From: Pinus tabuliformis
Taxonomy: Eukaryota; Streptophyta; Pinopsida; Pinales; Pinaceae
Length of the DNA stretch: 64,000 nt
Assembly: GCA_031772625.1 (NCBI GenBank)
Contig: CM062820.1
Location: forward strand, 92,282,421-92,346,420
Direction of reading: 5' to 3'
Below the pieces are notes generated by a model that was not told the DNA's origin, made no database searches, and saw nothing but the letters and a program-made list of their open reading frames with translations. Of the stretch, positions 1 through 12,489 are shown one piece after another. The number at the start of each line of letters is the position of its first letter. Positions within the stretch are counted from its first letter, which is position 1. A program made the position numbers and the translations under genes.

Positions 1-756
1 AGGTCAAAAAGGAAGGATAAAGGTGGAAAAAGTAGTGTCAAAAAGTAGAAATTCTGGGGTTCAACACCAACCCTCTGCGTCACATGGGAACTTTAGCTCA
101 TTAGCTACCACTTTCCTCACCTTCTTCCAACTCTCAGTCTGCAATGATTCAGGTCTAGAACTCCTCACCAACTTCAAACAAACACCAGCTACTCACATCT
201 CGGACCATCTCCATGAATGGTGAAAACGTCGTAGCCTATGCAAAACCTAGTTTGAAGATAAAGTCCTCTTGGACATATTCCTGAGATCCCTCACATCTGA
301 AATCTCTAAGGACATGGAAAATTCATCCCTACAAACCGAGGAAGAAGCCATTAGTAAAGCCCAACAGTTGGAGCTTATCTATACCCAGTCTGGGTACATT
401 TATCATGTGCTTCCAAACGCACCATGCCTACAAACTTATAAAGAGATCCCAGGCGCATCCAATGCTGCTGACAGATTAATTGGGTACCTATCCCAAAATC
501 ACCACAACAACAACTACCAAAACCCCAGGTATGATGCTACGCCAAATGCATCACCATTGCAACATACAGGGTACTATAATGGTCAACCTGCACCTATGTA
601 GAACATAGTCAACAAGGTTAACCAATACCAGCCCCCACAAGGAGGCTCGTACCTCCCCCCTCAGGGAACCAATACTCCTCTAGGAATACATACATGATGT
701 CTGCTCCCCTGAGTCAGTACATTAACCAGGGACAAGGAAACTAGTATTCTCCTTTT
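1..756 (+). mobile_element. Gypsy gag remnant (left part)
   Basis: This is the gag (capsid-like) region of a plus-strand Gypsy-type LTR element that begins left of the window. The clearest stretch is 269-601, which reads like the end of a retrotransposon gag: a helical segment ending in 'AQQLELIYTQSGYIY', then a Gln/Asn/Pro-rich tail. The gag resumes at 6,841, on the far side of a younger inserted element. The gag assignment rests on overall character plus the CCHC knuckle and protease found downstream in the same orientation. The copy is old and broken in several places. Confidence 0.6.
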
Positions 757-2403
757 CAATGCAGCCTAAGTTGCACATACCCACAGTATGCAAATAAAAT
801 TGCATGTCACACTATGTCTCTATCACATTCCAAGATGAACACCAATATCAATGGTGAAACCCTCTTAAACCAAAGTTTAAGTCTTTTAATTCAATATCTA
901 AGTGAAAGCTATCAAACTTTACCATAAAACATTAATCCCGCTTATTTCTATTATAATTCCCATATTATAGAAATATTTCATAACCCATACTTAAAACCTT
1001 ACCTTTCCGCCATTCCACAAACCTTTGCATGTATATCGATGCTTTCTCTAGCGTATTAAATCACCACCGTTGAACTGTCTTGTCTGATCCAACGACTATC
1101 ACGTCATATGCTTGCTAACTAGCTCGGACAATCTCCATCATTGATGTGAACCATCCAATCGAACGGATATCAGGTAATCCCGCGCAGATTCTTGCATGAC
1201 CAATATCAGGTCTAGAGCACGTGAGAAAAGTAGTTTTCTCGTGCTACGTGTCGCCTGCTAAGGTTAATCGAGTAGAATTTAGAAATACCATTTATAGCTT
1301 TTAGGGCACGCGAGATACTGCTTACCACCTATGAAGACCGCTCCATCATTCTGCTAACACGTGGTTTTAATCTAATCCATTCACTTCTTGACTTCATTTT
1401 GTGCGACTTAATCCTAGCTGTCTATCTCCCTCACTCTCATTCATTGATCTGACTGATCCAACGAATGTGCTTCGCTGCTAAATTCTTCTACATCTCACCA
1501 TGTAATATTCTTCTCACTTCTCTATCTATGTATTTATTCTCGCCTTACAGTCTTCAATTGTTCTGATCCTGATCTTCAGCTCTGTTACTTCACACCTTCG
1601 CACCTTTACACTTCCTTCGTAAATCCTTAGGTTTTAGGAAACCTTGCAGTTATACCTTCGCTGTAACATTAAAGGTTTTCTCCAATATTGTCTGTGTGTA
1701 AACCTGTAACACTCTTCTCTGCACTTCTCCTCTGGTTCTGCACACCTGGAAACTTATGTTATGCGAAATTACTTCTAATTCACAATGATTTATCATTCGA
1801 TTACTCAATACACACCACACAAGCTCAGAAATTGCACTTTTGTATTAATAAATAAATATTTACACAATGAGTTCCTTCTCGGCTTGATCTTCTATATCAA
1901 TGGCCTTTCCTTTCCTGCTCGTAGGCTTACGGTCAAATCCTATCTAATCTCTGAACTTTAATTCTCACTCTAACTAACTGACTAATTGACTCTATGCCTT
2001 TTAGGGTTACATTTATACAAAAGGTTATGTTAACCAATTTTGGTTCAGATCCTTAATCTACTGAACTAAATCCTGAATATCCTCTAAGTCCACTTTTGAC
2101 TCCACTAATCCCTAAGAATCCTTTCTAGTTCCACAAACCATGAAACCAATTTCTAATCTAAGATTTACAATTGATTTCCAAATCTCTCAATCCTCACTAA
2201 TCACTCATCATCACTCATGTTCTCCTACATTCGAGAGAATTTACAAATATCCTCACAATATCTAATTAATTCCTATTCCAATCACTCAAAACATTAATAA
2301 TTACATTAATTTTATACATAGGAATCCAACTTCCTTGAAAACACAAGAACCCCTAAGTTAACTAGAATATAATGAAATTGCTGAGCTGGATGCTCCTGCA
2401 TCA
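757..2403 (-). repeat. 3' LTR (left copy) of the nested element
   Basis: This segment of about 1,647 bp closely matches 5,250-6,840 along its length; for example, both contain 'CCCACAGTATGCAAATAAAA' near the left end. It ends in CTGCATCA. A TATA-like GTATAAAT lies on the minus strand around 2,012-2,019, with an equivalent near 6,510 in the other LTR. Short open frames inside it have no recognisable product. Confidence 0.85.
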
Positions 2404-5249
2404 GAATCCCAAGGTTAAAATAATCATGATCTCCTGATCATGTGTTTCCAAACTTTGTTTTCCTGGATCCCATACTTTGTTATGTAATTTGTCTTTGGTT
2501 GTTGTTGTTGTTTGTTGATGTTCTCTAGGTTTCCACACTTTATGTTGCTTTGCCCCACTAGCTATGCTTTCATAGTCTGTTGTTGTCTTTCTCTTGCTGC
2601 TTCTTGGCCTTCTTATTGCTACTTTCTTCTGAGGCACCTTCATCATCAATCGTATTATTCTTTCAATCCCTATGTCCAATTTATCTTTTGACTAATAATT
2701 ACTTTGTCATTTGTTGTTGTACTCTGTCCACTCATCTTCAAACCGATGTTTACTGTCTTCTCTTTGAATTTGTCGGATTCTTACTACCACCCTTTCATCC
2801 TTACCCTCTTGTGACTTTCCAAACAACCTCTATTCAATATCTGTATATTTACTTTAGAGAAATAAATTATCTTCAAATTCCCTTTGTACTTGATTCCTCT
2901 CAAATACATCACTATGTTGTTCATCAATTTCAGCATATTTTCCTTTCTCTTCTTTGACAACCCTCAGTAATTGTCCTTCACTTCCTTGACTGATTCTGAC
3001 AATCAGTTTAACTTTTTCAAGCATGGTATCTTTTCATCTTCCTCATCAGTATGTTTGTCCTGGCAACTTCCAGTCTTCTTTAGTTCTAAAACTGACTCTT
3101 CAATTTGAAACATGTCTATCTCATCTTCATCAAATCCTACAATCATAAAACAATTATCATAATTAAAAATATAAGGCCTCATTACCTTTTCCCTTTATGG
3201 CAACATCTCAGTATGTTGCTTTGAGTTTTCCTTCAATTCCTTTGTCAACACATCAGTATGTTGATTTAAACTCTCCTCCATATCATCTGTTTCAATGATA
3301 TCTCTCTGCTCTGGTTCACAATAATGAACTCCTTCTGTAATGTCAATTTGTTGAACTTTTATTACCATTCTCTTTTCCTTATGATTGTCATTCATGACAA
3401 TTTCTTTGTCTTCCTTTTTCAGCAATTTATCCTGAGTATACATCCTCTGCTTTTCCAACTTTCTTCTTTGAAAGTCTAATTTTCTATATAACTCAATAAT
3501 TTCAATTGGAGTAGAATTTGGAAATTTCACACAATTTTCCATACCTTCCTTTGTTATTGACAAATCATTAGATGTCCTTTCTCCCTTTGCTAAATCTTTT
3601 GCATAGTCTTCTTCTTTCTTAACATCTTTCAGTAGATGTCCTTCTTCTTCAATACACTTTGCCTTGTTGTCTCTCTGTAAACCTTCTTCAAGAGCTATCC
3701 TTGCCCATCATCTGCATTAATATTTTCCTACATTTGTTCTTCATCAATAACATTAATCAAATTCATTAGATTACCTCTCTCAGACAATATTCCTTTGTTC
3801 TTCATCAGAATAAGATCCTGATTTTCCATCTCTATGACAGCATTAAATGATTGTCTTCTCTCACTAAGTAACTCATCCATAAACTCTTTCTACTGTAACC
3901 AGTCAAATTCTTCCTCTTCTGAGAAATTTCCTTTGTCACATTTTACTTCAAGATCTTCATCCATTCTGAAGACATCTTCACAAAGTTGCTTTTCTCCTGC
4001 AATACCTGCAATCATACACAAATTATCAGTTTTAAAAACATAAGACCTTGTGGTCTCACTTGATGGTTCAGTCATCATATCTCCTTGCTGTCTTGAATTC
4101 TCACAATAATTCATAAGATCTTCCACAGATCTCTAGTCTTCATCTTCACCCAGAACTTCACCCTGTTCTGTTTCACAAATGGAAACTTCCATTTCCAACT
4201 CAACTTCTCTAAGTTTTTCCACCAGCCACTTCACTTGCCTCTACTATAGCCTTCTCTGTAACTTAGGCCACTTCACTGCCTTTTTCCTCAAGGCCCAACC
4301 TTGTCTTTGGTTTTCCTCTAGTAGCATCCTTAATACATCGAGTTGTTCTTTTAACTCCGCAATCTCCTTGTCAAACTCCTCTTGACTCATTCTCTTGCCA
4401 TTTGCCTTGGCATCCTCCTTTTTCACCTTTCTTCTGTTGTGGTCTTCCTCAAAACCTTTGTTATCTCTGTTATGACTATCAGTAGTCATCTTCTTCTCTA
4501 TCTTTGTGAGTTCCTCACTCACTACTATGAGTTGCATTAAAGCCTCTACAACATCAAGTGCTCCCTGCTGCCACTTTCATCACCAAGCTCTCCTTTGTAC
4601 TTGGTCTTTTGGCAAGCACTTGGTTTTTGTTCTCTCGAACCTCTTTGAGCACTTCTCTCTACTCCTTCTAGGCTTCAACTCATCTGCACCTTTTAAGAAC
4701 ACAATTGTACTCTTGTATTTCAATCACAATGAAATACTAGCTTCTGGCCAACTCTTCTTTCACTCATAAATTCTTACCAGCTTTCTTCATCCCTTAGCAA
4801 TTCTAGCCACATCCTCTATGGAATTTCCTTTATGATCTTTCCATGAGCTACAACAAAACATCTGTAGTAACAAGTCCCCTTGCTACATGATATCTCACTG
4901 CTTCTCTCCTCTGAGCTCAATCTTTTGGCATCTCCCTGGTTCTCTCCTCTGGAACCAATTGAGCACTCCTTGATCTAGGTTGTTGAAATCTTCTCACCTT
5001 CTTATGCTGCTACCTTCAATACCTCTGCATGATCTTGTTCTACCATTCACCTGCAATTTGAATGGATTGTTCTATGTTTCTTTTGCATTTACAAATTCTG
5101 CTACACTTTATCTTTGTGTGCCTACTATTTGTCAGATTTAAAATCGATCTCCTCTTGCTTGCGTACACACCTTCAAAACATAACTTTGTTCTAAGTTTTC
5201 TCAAATAATTCGTATACACATAATTTCTTTGTTCTGCTTTGATACCAAA
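2404..5249 (-). mobile_element. Interior of the nested element: coiled-coil coding remnants, no pol
   Basis: Minus-strand open stretches at 4,244-4,537, 3,890-4,126 and 3,195-3,563 encode Glu/Lys/Gln-rich, predicted coiled-coil protein, for example 'EFDKEIAELKEQLDVLRMLL' at 4,244-4,537. I recognise no gag zinc knuckle and no enzyme. The protein could be a highly diverged gag, a family-specific extra protein or captured host sequence. The E/K-rich character resembles minus-strand remnants at 34.4-34.9 kb and in the extra-ORF zone of the Athila-like element at 41.2-44.6 kb. That is a compositional similarity only. Confidence 0.5.
5236..5247 (-). promoter_or_regulatory. Primer-binding site (tRNA-iMet type)
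   Basis: Read on the minus strand this is TGGTATCAAAGC, two bases inside the LTR edge. It differs from the common plant initiator-Met primer site TGGTATCAGAGC at one position. It fixes the polarity of the element as minus and shows that the right-hand LTR is the 5' LTR. Confidence 0.8.
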
Positions 5250-6840
5250 TGATGCAGTCTAAGCCGCACGTACCCACAGTATGCAAATAAAATTGCATGT
5301 CACACTATGTCCTGTCACGTCCCAAGATGAACATCAATATCAATGGTGAAACCCTCTTAAACCAAAGTTTAAGTCTTTTAATTGAATATCTAAGCAGAAG
5401 CTATCAAACTTTACCATAAAACATTAATCCCGCTTATTTCTATTATAATTCCCATATAATAGAAATATTTCATAACCCATACTTAAACCTTACCTTTCTG
5501 CCATTCCACAAACCTTTGTATGTATATCGATGCTTTCTCTAACGTATTAAATCTCCACCGTTGATTTGTCTTGTCCAATCCAACGACTCTTGCGTCGTCT
5601 GCTCGCCAACTAGCTCGGACAATCTCAACTGTCAATGTGACCCATCCAATCGAACGATTATCGTGAAATCTCGCACAGATTCTTGCACAACTGATATCAG
5701 GTTGAGAGCGTGTGAGAAAAGTAGTTTTCTCATGCTACATGTCGCCTGTTAAGATTAATCGCGTAGAATTTAGAAATACCATTTACAGCTTTTAGGGCAC
5801 GCGAGATACTGCTTACCACCTATGAAGACCACTCCATCATTCTGCTAACATGTTGTTTTAATTTGATCCATTCACTTCTTGACTTCATTTTGCACAACTT
5901 AATCCTAGTCGTCTATCTCCCTCACTCTTGTTTGTTGATCTGACTGATCCAACGACTGTGCTTCGCTGCTACATTCTTCTGCATCTCACCGTGTAATAGT
6001 CTTCTCACTTCTCTGTTTGTGTATTTATTCTCGCCTTCAGTCTTCAATTGTTCTGATCCCAACTTTCAGCTCCATTACTTCACTCCTTTGCACCTTTATG
6101 CTTCCTTCATAAATCCTTAGGTTTTAGGAAACCCTACAGTTATACCTTCATTGTAACATTAAAGGTTTTCTCTAATATTGTCTGTGTGTAAACCTGTAAC
6201 ACTCTTCTCTATATTTCTTCTCTGGTTCTGCACACCTGCAAACCTATGTTACGTAGAATTACTTCTAATTCACACACGATTTATAATTTGATTACTCAAT
6301 ACACACCACACAAACTCAGAAATTGCACTTCTGTATTAATAAATAAATATTTACACAATGAGTTCCTTCTCGACCTGATCTTCTATATCAGTGGCCTTTC
6401 TTTTCATGCCCATAGGCTTACAGTCAAATCCTATCTAATCTCTGAATCTAAGTCTCACTCTAACTAATTGATTGACTGACTGACTAACTCTATGCCTTTT
6501 AGGCTTACATTTATACAAAAGGTTTTGTTAACCAATTCTAGTTCAGATCCTTAAGAATCCTCTCTAGTTCCACGAACCATGAAACCAATTTCTAATCCAA
6601 GATTTACAATTGATTTCCAAATCTCTCAATCCTCACTAATCACTCATCATCACTCATGTTCTCCTACCTTCGAAGCATTTACAAATATCCTCATAATATC
6701 TAATTAATTCCTATTCCAATCACTCAAAACATTAATAATTACATTAATTTGATACATAGGAATCCAACTTCCTTGAAACAAAAGATCCCCTAAGTTAACT
6801 AGAATATAATGAAATTGCTAAGCTAGATGCTCCTGCATCA
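5250..6840 (-). repeat. 5' LTR (right copy) of the nested element
   Basis: This LTR of about 1,591 bp pairs with 757-2,403. It starts TGATGCAG on the plus strand and ends CTGCATCA, a perfect 8-bp terminal inverted repeat. The primer site adjoins its left edge. The slight length difference from its partner reflects small indels. Confidence 0.85.
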
Positions 6841-7433
6841 CTTTCCCATCACAACAACAGAACATCCCACCAATGCAAAATAATGCACGAGTGAATCTAG
6901 TGCAACCTTCTCTCGCTTCACAACAACAATTGAAGGAACAACTGAATTCAGTTAATCCTTCCAATGCTGCTAAGAAAAAACTAAAAAGTAAGCCAAAGGG
7001 AGAACCCGAGTAGGGGGGCAATCAGCAACAACCCCCAGGGGCACCGAGAAGGGACAATCCCAACCAGAATAAAAACCAGGGAATGACCAACAATAACTCA
7101 CAGAAACAAGGCAAGAACACAAGTCTTTGGACTAATCATGCATGTGCTATCTGTGGGGAGTACAATCATTATACCCACCATTGTCCTCAACTTCCTGATT
7201 TAAAAAGGATACAATATAGTAAGGGGAAAGGTGGTCAACAAGTTGCAGTGATGCTGGACACCTTCCCCCATCAGGGAGTCATTAACACCCAGCAACAAAC
7301 TCCCCAAACTCATCCATCTGGAGGGAACCTCCATAACACTCCTAATCATGATATTTTCATGACAAGGGAAGATATCCTTTTGAAAACAAGGAATTGAAGT
7401 TATGAAGCTCCCCCAAATCCCAATCTGTCCACC
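6841..7433 (+). mobile_element. Gypsy gag remnant (right part) with CCHC zinc knuckle
   Basis: This continues the gag interrupted at 756. It holds a Gln/Asn/Lys-rich basic stretch, then a retroviral-type zinc knuckle CAICGEYNHYTHHC (C-X2-C-X4-H-X4-C) at about 7,141-7,182, followed by 'PQLPDLKRIQYSKGK'. In the family such a knuckle packages element RNA. The break in the gag reading coincides with the nested LTR element, so the interruption is secondary. The copy also carries decay unrelated to that insertion. Confidence 0.75.
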
Positions 7434-8206
7434 TTGGCTACGACAATACCTACAGGGTCATTGACCATCCCTCAACCTTTTGTAGAATCCATGCCTAAAA
7501 TGGTCAAAGGACCCTTACGGCGCGTAGGAAAAAACTCGAAAGTAGCTCATAGCTACAGCATAGTCAACGACTTAGCACAATCACCATCAGCTATGTTAGC
7601 GCTAGAAGTCCTGCAAACATGCCCAACCCAGCGGAAAGCCTTACTTTCTACTCTAGGCGTGATCGACCCATCTGATTCTCGCCTAATGGTCTTTGACTTG
7701 GACAAAGCTACTCCACGGATACCTTCCATCGTCCTTTCCAAATCCCTGTCTCAGTCCAAAATATCAACATCGATTGTTGTATCGTTGACGAAGAAGCTTC
7801 CACATGTGTCATGTCCAAATCTGTTTGGCAAAAATTAGGATCCCCTGAACTTAAGCCTTCTGACATAACACTCAGAGCATACGACGGATGCCCTTCAGCC
7901 CCTGTCAGTTTATACCCTAGTGTGCTAGTTAAGTTGGATGGAAAAATTGTGTTAATAGACATTGAAGTACTAGACACCCAGTTGGATTACAACATCCTAC
8001 TAGGCCGAAGCTATATGTACGAAATGCTCACAGTCGCCTCATTGGTGTTCAGAATAATGATGTTCCCCCATGATGGAAAGATCATTACCATTGATCAACT
8101 CACATACTATGAGAAGGCAACCCTACCCACAACACATGGTGTATTTCCCTTAGTCTCGTCCTCTCATGAGGTGATCACTACTTACACTGAGCTCAAGCTG
8201 GGTTAG
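7434..8206 (+). mobile_element. Gypsy retropepsin-like protease region
   Basis: This lies directly downstream of the gag knuckle, the expected place for protease. It contains 'VDEEASTCVMSKSVWQKLG' and, further on, 'DTQLDYNILLGRSYMYEML'. The second matches the C-terminal retropepsin signature (hydrophobic-LLGR) of plant Ty3/Gypsy elements. Two overlapping frames carry the similarity, so the copy is not intact. No reverse transcriptase follows. Confidence 0.65.
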
Positions 8207-8212
8207 TTTAAG

Positions 8213-9290
8213 TTGTCAACTCTCCTAGGAACATTCCCAGGACACCCTCCAGTAAGACAAGAGCTTGTACAAAATACCGGAGCATCGGTGTGCATGATCA
8301 ATTCATCAAACACCACCCAAAAGAAAGGATCAGTTTTGGATGATAATGACGACATTGTTACCAATCCAAATCTCTTGCCTAACTCTATCATCAATATGCC
8401 CTTCTTATATCCACCACTGGGTTTTGTCTCTCACCAAGTCATCACAACGCTCACATTGGCTGACATAGCCCTTGCAATACCAGTATGGTATTTGGCCCCT
8501 AGCTCCACGCCAGCTAGCACAGGTTACATTGCAACAAGGGTAGTCCCTATTCCTCTGGAGGAAAATATGACACCCCATATATCATATACCCAGGTAGCGC
8601 CTATGCCACAAGAAATGTCAGTACTAACACCAGTTGAGGTAAAACCAAAGGATAATAAAAAAGGTAAAAGCCGAAAGCCCCAAATGCTCCCTCATCTAGG
8701 GTCCCTCAACCCTGCGCCTTATGTGAAACCATAGGAAACCCCACCAATAAGTGCCCTGAATTAAAACAGCTCAAAGCTCTACTACATACCTCAAAAGATC
8801 ATGTAAACCCTTCAACCACTATCTAGAAGAACACACCCACTCATCTTAAAGCATTATGCATCAATCGCACATGTGCCATCTGCGCAAAGTATAGGAATTA
8901 TACCCATCATTGCCTCGAAGTTCCTCGATACCGGGATGTGTTAGTGGTGCTCACCTAATCCAATTCCCCATTACTCTCCACAGAGGATGGTTCCAAAAAT
9001 ATTTTTTACGTTGTAAAAGAAGCTTCTTGCTCCTCTCCTTCGACAGGTCCATCAACCTCCACCCACGATCGTAGGCGATCTTAATAGACACATAACACAC
9101 CATCACCTACTTGTGCTTTGTGTGACGCATCAAAAAATTTAATCAACCAATGCCCTGATTTACGAGCATTAAACTGATTATATCCAATTCCCCATGTCAC
9201 CCAACCAACGAGATCAAGGTATAAGCATCACACTTGCCAAATTTGTGTTGGTAACCATCATGTGTGACATTGTCCCCTTCTTTCTCGATT
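8213..9290 (+). mobile_element. Gypsy-derived region with repeated zinc-knuckle-like modules
   Basis: An open stretch at 8,213-8,734 encodes a Pro/Ser/Thr-rich protein with no domain I recognise. Four further Cys-rich modules follow near 8,716-8,760, 8,870-8,925, 9,106-9,160 and 9,228-9,275. Each begins with a C-X2-C pair, has a second Cys about ten residues later, and most continue into a Pro/Leu-containing segment, like the gag knuckle at 7,141. They look like duplicated knuckle modules downstream of protease, where RT would normally be expected. The region is decayed. Confidence 0.45.
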
Positions 9291-11035
9291 TTGTCCATTG
9301 TTAGGATTCATGCACCGATTTATCGTGAAGAATTCAGGTTTGGCCAGAGTAGAGACCAAACCACCACATCATTCGACACCCACCGGGAATGAGGCATCTA
9401 GGTCTGTTCTGTGTGTGTTTGAGGACAAACGATAACCAGCAACAAAACAGGGTCCTTTTCATCTTATCCCCCTCACCACCACCAATACAGATCAGACTTT
9501 CCATATGGTAGTCAGGCATCAACACCCCGTACTATGAGGCAAAAATGGAAGACATGCAAAGATCAGTACCACGCCATCTTCATTATGGAACCCTCAGTTC
9601 CAGTAAATGCAAAAAAACATTTTTTGGCCTATCACACACTCAGAAACTCGTGTTAGGTACTTCTCCAACTCTCTAAATATATAACATTCATTATATATGT
9701 ATGTCTTGAACAATGCTTTCACTTGGGGTATTGGTTGTATCCATTGTAGGAACATCACACATGATCCACTTCAACCAATGGCCTAGCAAGCAAACAATAG
9801 ATTAGGTACCATTCTCTACTCCGCATGATAGGTTGACATCATTTCTCCAAAATGCACCATAAGGTCCATCATCTCGACCATGTTTATCACCATCTCACCC
9901 TTGCATATGATAAACATTCATGTTAGTCGATAGAACCCCCCTTCATGGCTCCCTTCATCTTTGTAGACCCCTCTTCACTAAAAGGAGCCATGACCCCATC
10001 ACTCCGGCCCAGGAACCATCTCACGTACATATCTTGAAGTTAGCCTCATTATGCTACACTCATTTTTCATACATCCCATTTCTCGGGCCATCACGGGTAC
10101 TAAACAGATGCACCCCCGCATCCTACATTTGGCCTATCATTCATCCATATTGCATAGCCCATTTGTGTCACATCACCCACCTCACCAACCCAACATGAAG
10201 ACCAACCAATGGGGCCCCCACCCTCAACAGATACACCACACCTCTATGTAGGTTATCGTCATCATGGGGCACCCGTCTCCGTGGTTGTACATCCAAACCA
10301 CCCTCATATTCTTTTGGCAAGTGTACAAAGAATTTTTCAAAAAAAAAAAAAAAAATCTCTCATCCACATTTTGTGTTTACAATTCATGACCTACGCCTAG
10401 CAGTAGTCTCTAGTCACCTTTGGTTGCAACTTACATCTCACCAGAAAAACACCTTACATTTTTGCACGCCTGTCAAAACCTACTCACACCCATCTTGGAA
10501 ATCCTATTGACTCCAGGACCATCACCATCAATAAACATGTTTTGACCGCCACCATTGGCACATCAAGCTCTGACTTCATTATAGCTATCCATATCCTCCT
10601 ATATCAACAACCCTTGCTATCATGCCTATCCAACCCAACTTATTACAACCTACTCATATCTCACATTGATTTCCTCACTCACCATGTCGGGCAGTTAACG
10701 CCCCTTTTTTTGTCGACTTCAACAAATGATTCGAGGAAAGAGGTAGTACCTTGGATACTCCCCTCTCCCCATTGAAGGGGATATCCCCGAGTGGCACAAT
10801 TTTCATATTTTCTATTGTATATATGGTTACCATTGATACTCAGTCAAGGGGTTTTTCTCTACTCATCTCTGCAACAAGCTATCCTCTCTCTCAAAAAGTC
10901 GATCAAACTCTCCATCAGAAAAGAAAATGTGATGTATTTCAGCTATACGGTTCCTCCTAACCTCATACATCAGGGGGCAACTATTAACACCAAAAAATTG
11001 TACACCTATTAGTACAATCTAGAAGACACTAAAAG
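9291..11035 (+). other. Unassigned stretch, probably Gypsy interior
   Basis: I see no recognisable gene here. The sequence is C-rich on the plus strand at 9,900-10,300, has an A-run near 10,340 and several short open frames without known domains. Its position between gag-protease remnants and an LTR-like block suggests the decayed interior of the same Gypsy element. No RT, RNase H or integrase motif was found. Confidence 0.3.
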
Positions 11036-11880
11036 TGTCTAGCATAATGCACAAGTGGACATTTTCCAGTCGAATACATTATGAAGTTTAAAAAATCAAA
11101 GTTCTCCTAAGGTCCAAAGTTTATAAAGGAAAAACAATTAAGGTCGCGCATCTATTTCTTCAATAAACACGCGCATGCGAAATAACCTCCAAAAGCCATG
11201 TGGTTGGAGAAAAGGATGACTCAATGATCTGGGACCACTTTACACACTTGGGGTTGATTATCTGATATGAGTTTAGTCTAGTACAGTCAAATTTGATTTG
11301 CCTTGGAGATATGCAGCCCTCAATGGAATCATCTTGTCCTACTCATGTGTCTTTATCATACATGTACCAAGAGAGGGAAGAAGGATTCAAAATTTTTCTA
11401 TATAAACAGGCCATGGGAGAACCAAAATATGAGACATTGTTATGCTGGCCAAATTGTTGTTTGAGCAAACCACCATTGCATTGTTGAAGCCAAAGAAGTG
11501 AAGAACACTAGCATGTTGGTCATATTGCTTCTAAGCAACCCATCATCTTAGTGAGAGAAGAGGAATCCACCATTGGAGAGTCTTCACACTTCTTTGAGAG
11601 AGAGGAGAAACTTGCAAAGAGATTGAGGAAAGAAACCCCCTTGCTAAGGATTTTTGAGCTCCATAGCTCAAATAATTATCTTCAAGTGTCTAAGATTCAT
11701 CTATTGTATTCAACCTCTACCACCAGAAATCAATAAAGGGATATTTTTCCATATATTATTGATGTGTTTTCTCCATTTGAGCATTGTTTTGTTTATGTAC
11801 CTCTTTGTTTAGTTTATGTTTATGTATGCATTGTTTCCACTATTTACAATGTTGTGTTTATTTAAGTTTGTCCACTAACA
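11036..11880 (+). repeat. Candidate 3' LTR of the leftmost Gypsy element
   Basis: This block of about 845 bp starts TGTCTAGC after a purine-rich AGAAGACACTAAAAG that could be a polypurine tract, and it ends CACTAACA. A good TATA box, CTATATAAAC, lies at 11,398-11,407, and an AATAAAG polyadenylation-like site is near 11,732. That is a typical U3-R-U5 layout. There is no partner LTR in the window to confirm it, so the edges are tentative. Confidence 0.35.
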
Positions 11881-12489
11881 ACACCAATTTTGACTGTGAT
11901 CCTTTACAGGGAACAATCCACTGCTAAGGGGGTGTCTTTTGGTACACTTGTGCTCCAAAAACACTACAACAATATGAACCTAACACTACTAATAATCAAT
12001 ACATTGATTCAAAAGCCTATGGCCAACTGCTAAACTCTGCGGTTAACTAACAAAATCTTCTGTCAACTGCAAAATTCAAACCCTAGATCCCAAGTGCATG
12101 CAAAGAGTGTACGTGCATGCAATTGAATCCCTCTAACCACACAAATGATCCTACATGCCTACAATTTTGACCAAAATTTGCCTATGGCAAGCCTATGTGC
12201 AAACTTCGAACCCTCCAATTTTGGACTTGTATGAACCAATCTTCGTGAATCACCTCAAACATGTGCAAACCAAACCAAAGAAACAAGAATGATCATGATG
12301 ATCACTAAATGAGGGTCAATTGACTTGTATTTATAGCCATCCAAGTGGTGTCTAGTTTCTCTTTTTGGGCCGACCTATCCTTTTGTGCACATGTGGGATT
12401 CAATCCAAAAATGCACTTTCCTTTGTCCAAATCAAGTGCTTCAAAATTCAAAATTGGTCTTCTCGAAAAGAGGAATCTAGTCCCATGAT
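11881..12489. other. Non-coding, possible decayed LTR on the minus strand
   Basis: No coding sequence was recognised. On the minus strand there is a TATA-like GGCTATAAATAC near 12,338-12,349, suggesting a promoter of an LTR or other element. No matching partner or target duplication was found. Confidence 0.2.

Larger units (their letters stand above)
757..6840 (-). mobile_element. Non-autonomous LTR element with long LTRs, nested in gag
   Basis: This is a whole-looking LTR element made of two long LTRs (757-2,403 and 5,250-6,840) around a 2.85-kb interior. The right LTR shows terminal inverted repeats TGATGCAG...CTGCATCA. The flanking 5-mers CTTTT (752-756) and CTTTC (6,841-6,845) look like a target duplication that has diverged by one base. 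Polarity is minus, because a tRNA-iMet-type primer site lies just inside the right-hand LTR. No protease, RT, RNase H or integrase is recognisable inside, so it is best described as a LARD-like element mobilised in trans. The two LTRs are very similar by eye, making this one of the younger insertions here. Confidence 0.8.

Noticed and set aside
6246-6467. Short open frame in the 5' LTR
   Set aside because: The equivalent place in the other LTR does not keep it, and it has no domain.
10338-10356. A-run as a LINE or SINE tail
   Set aside because: No element body or duplication could be recognised upstream.
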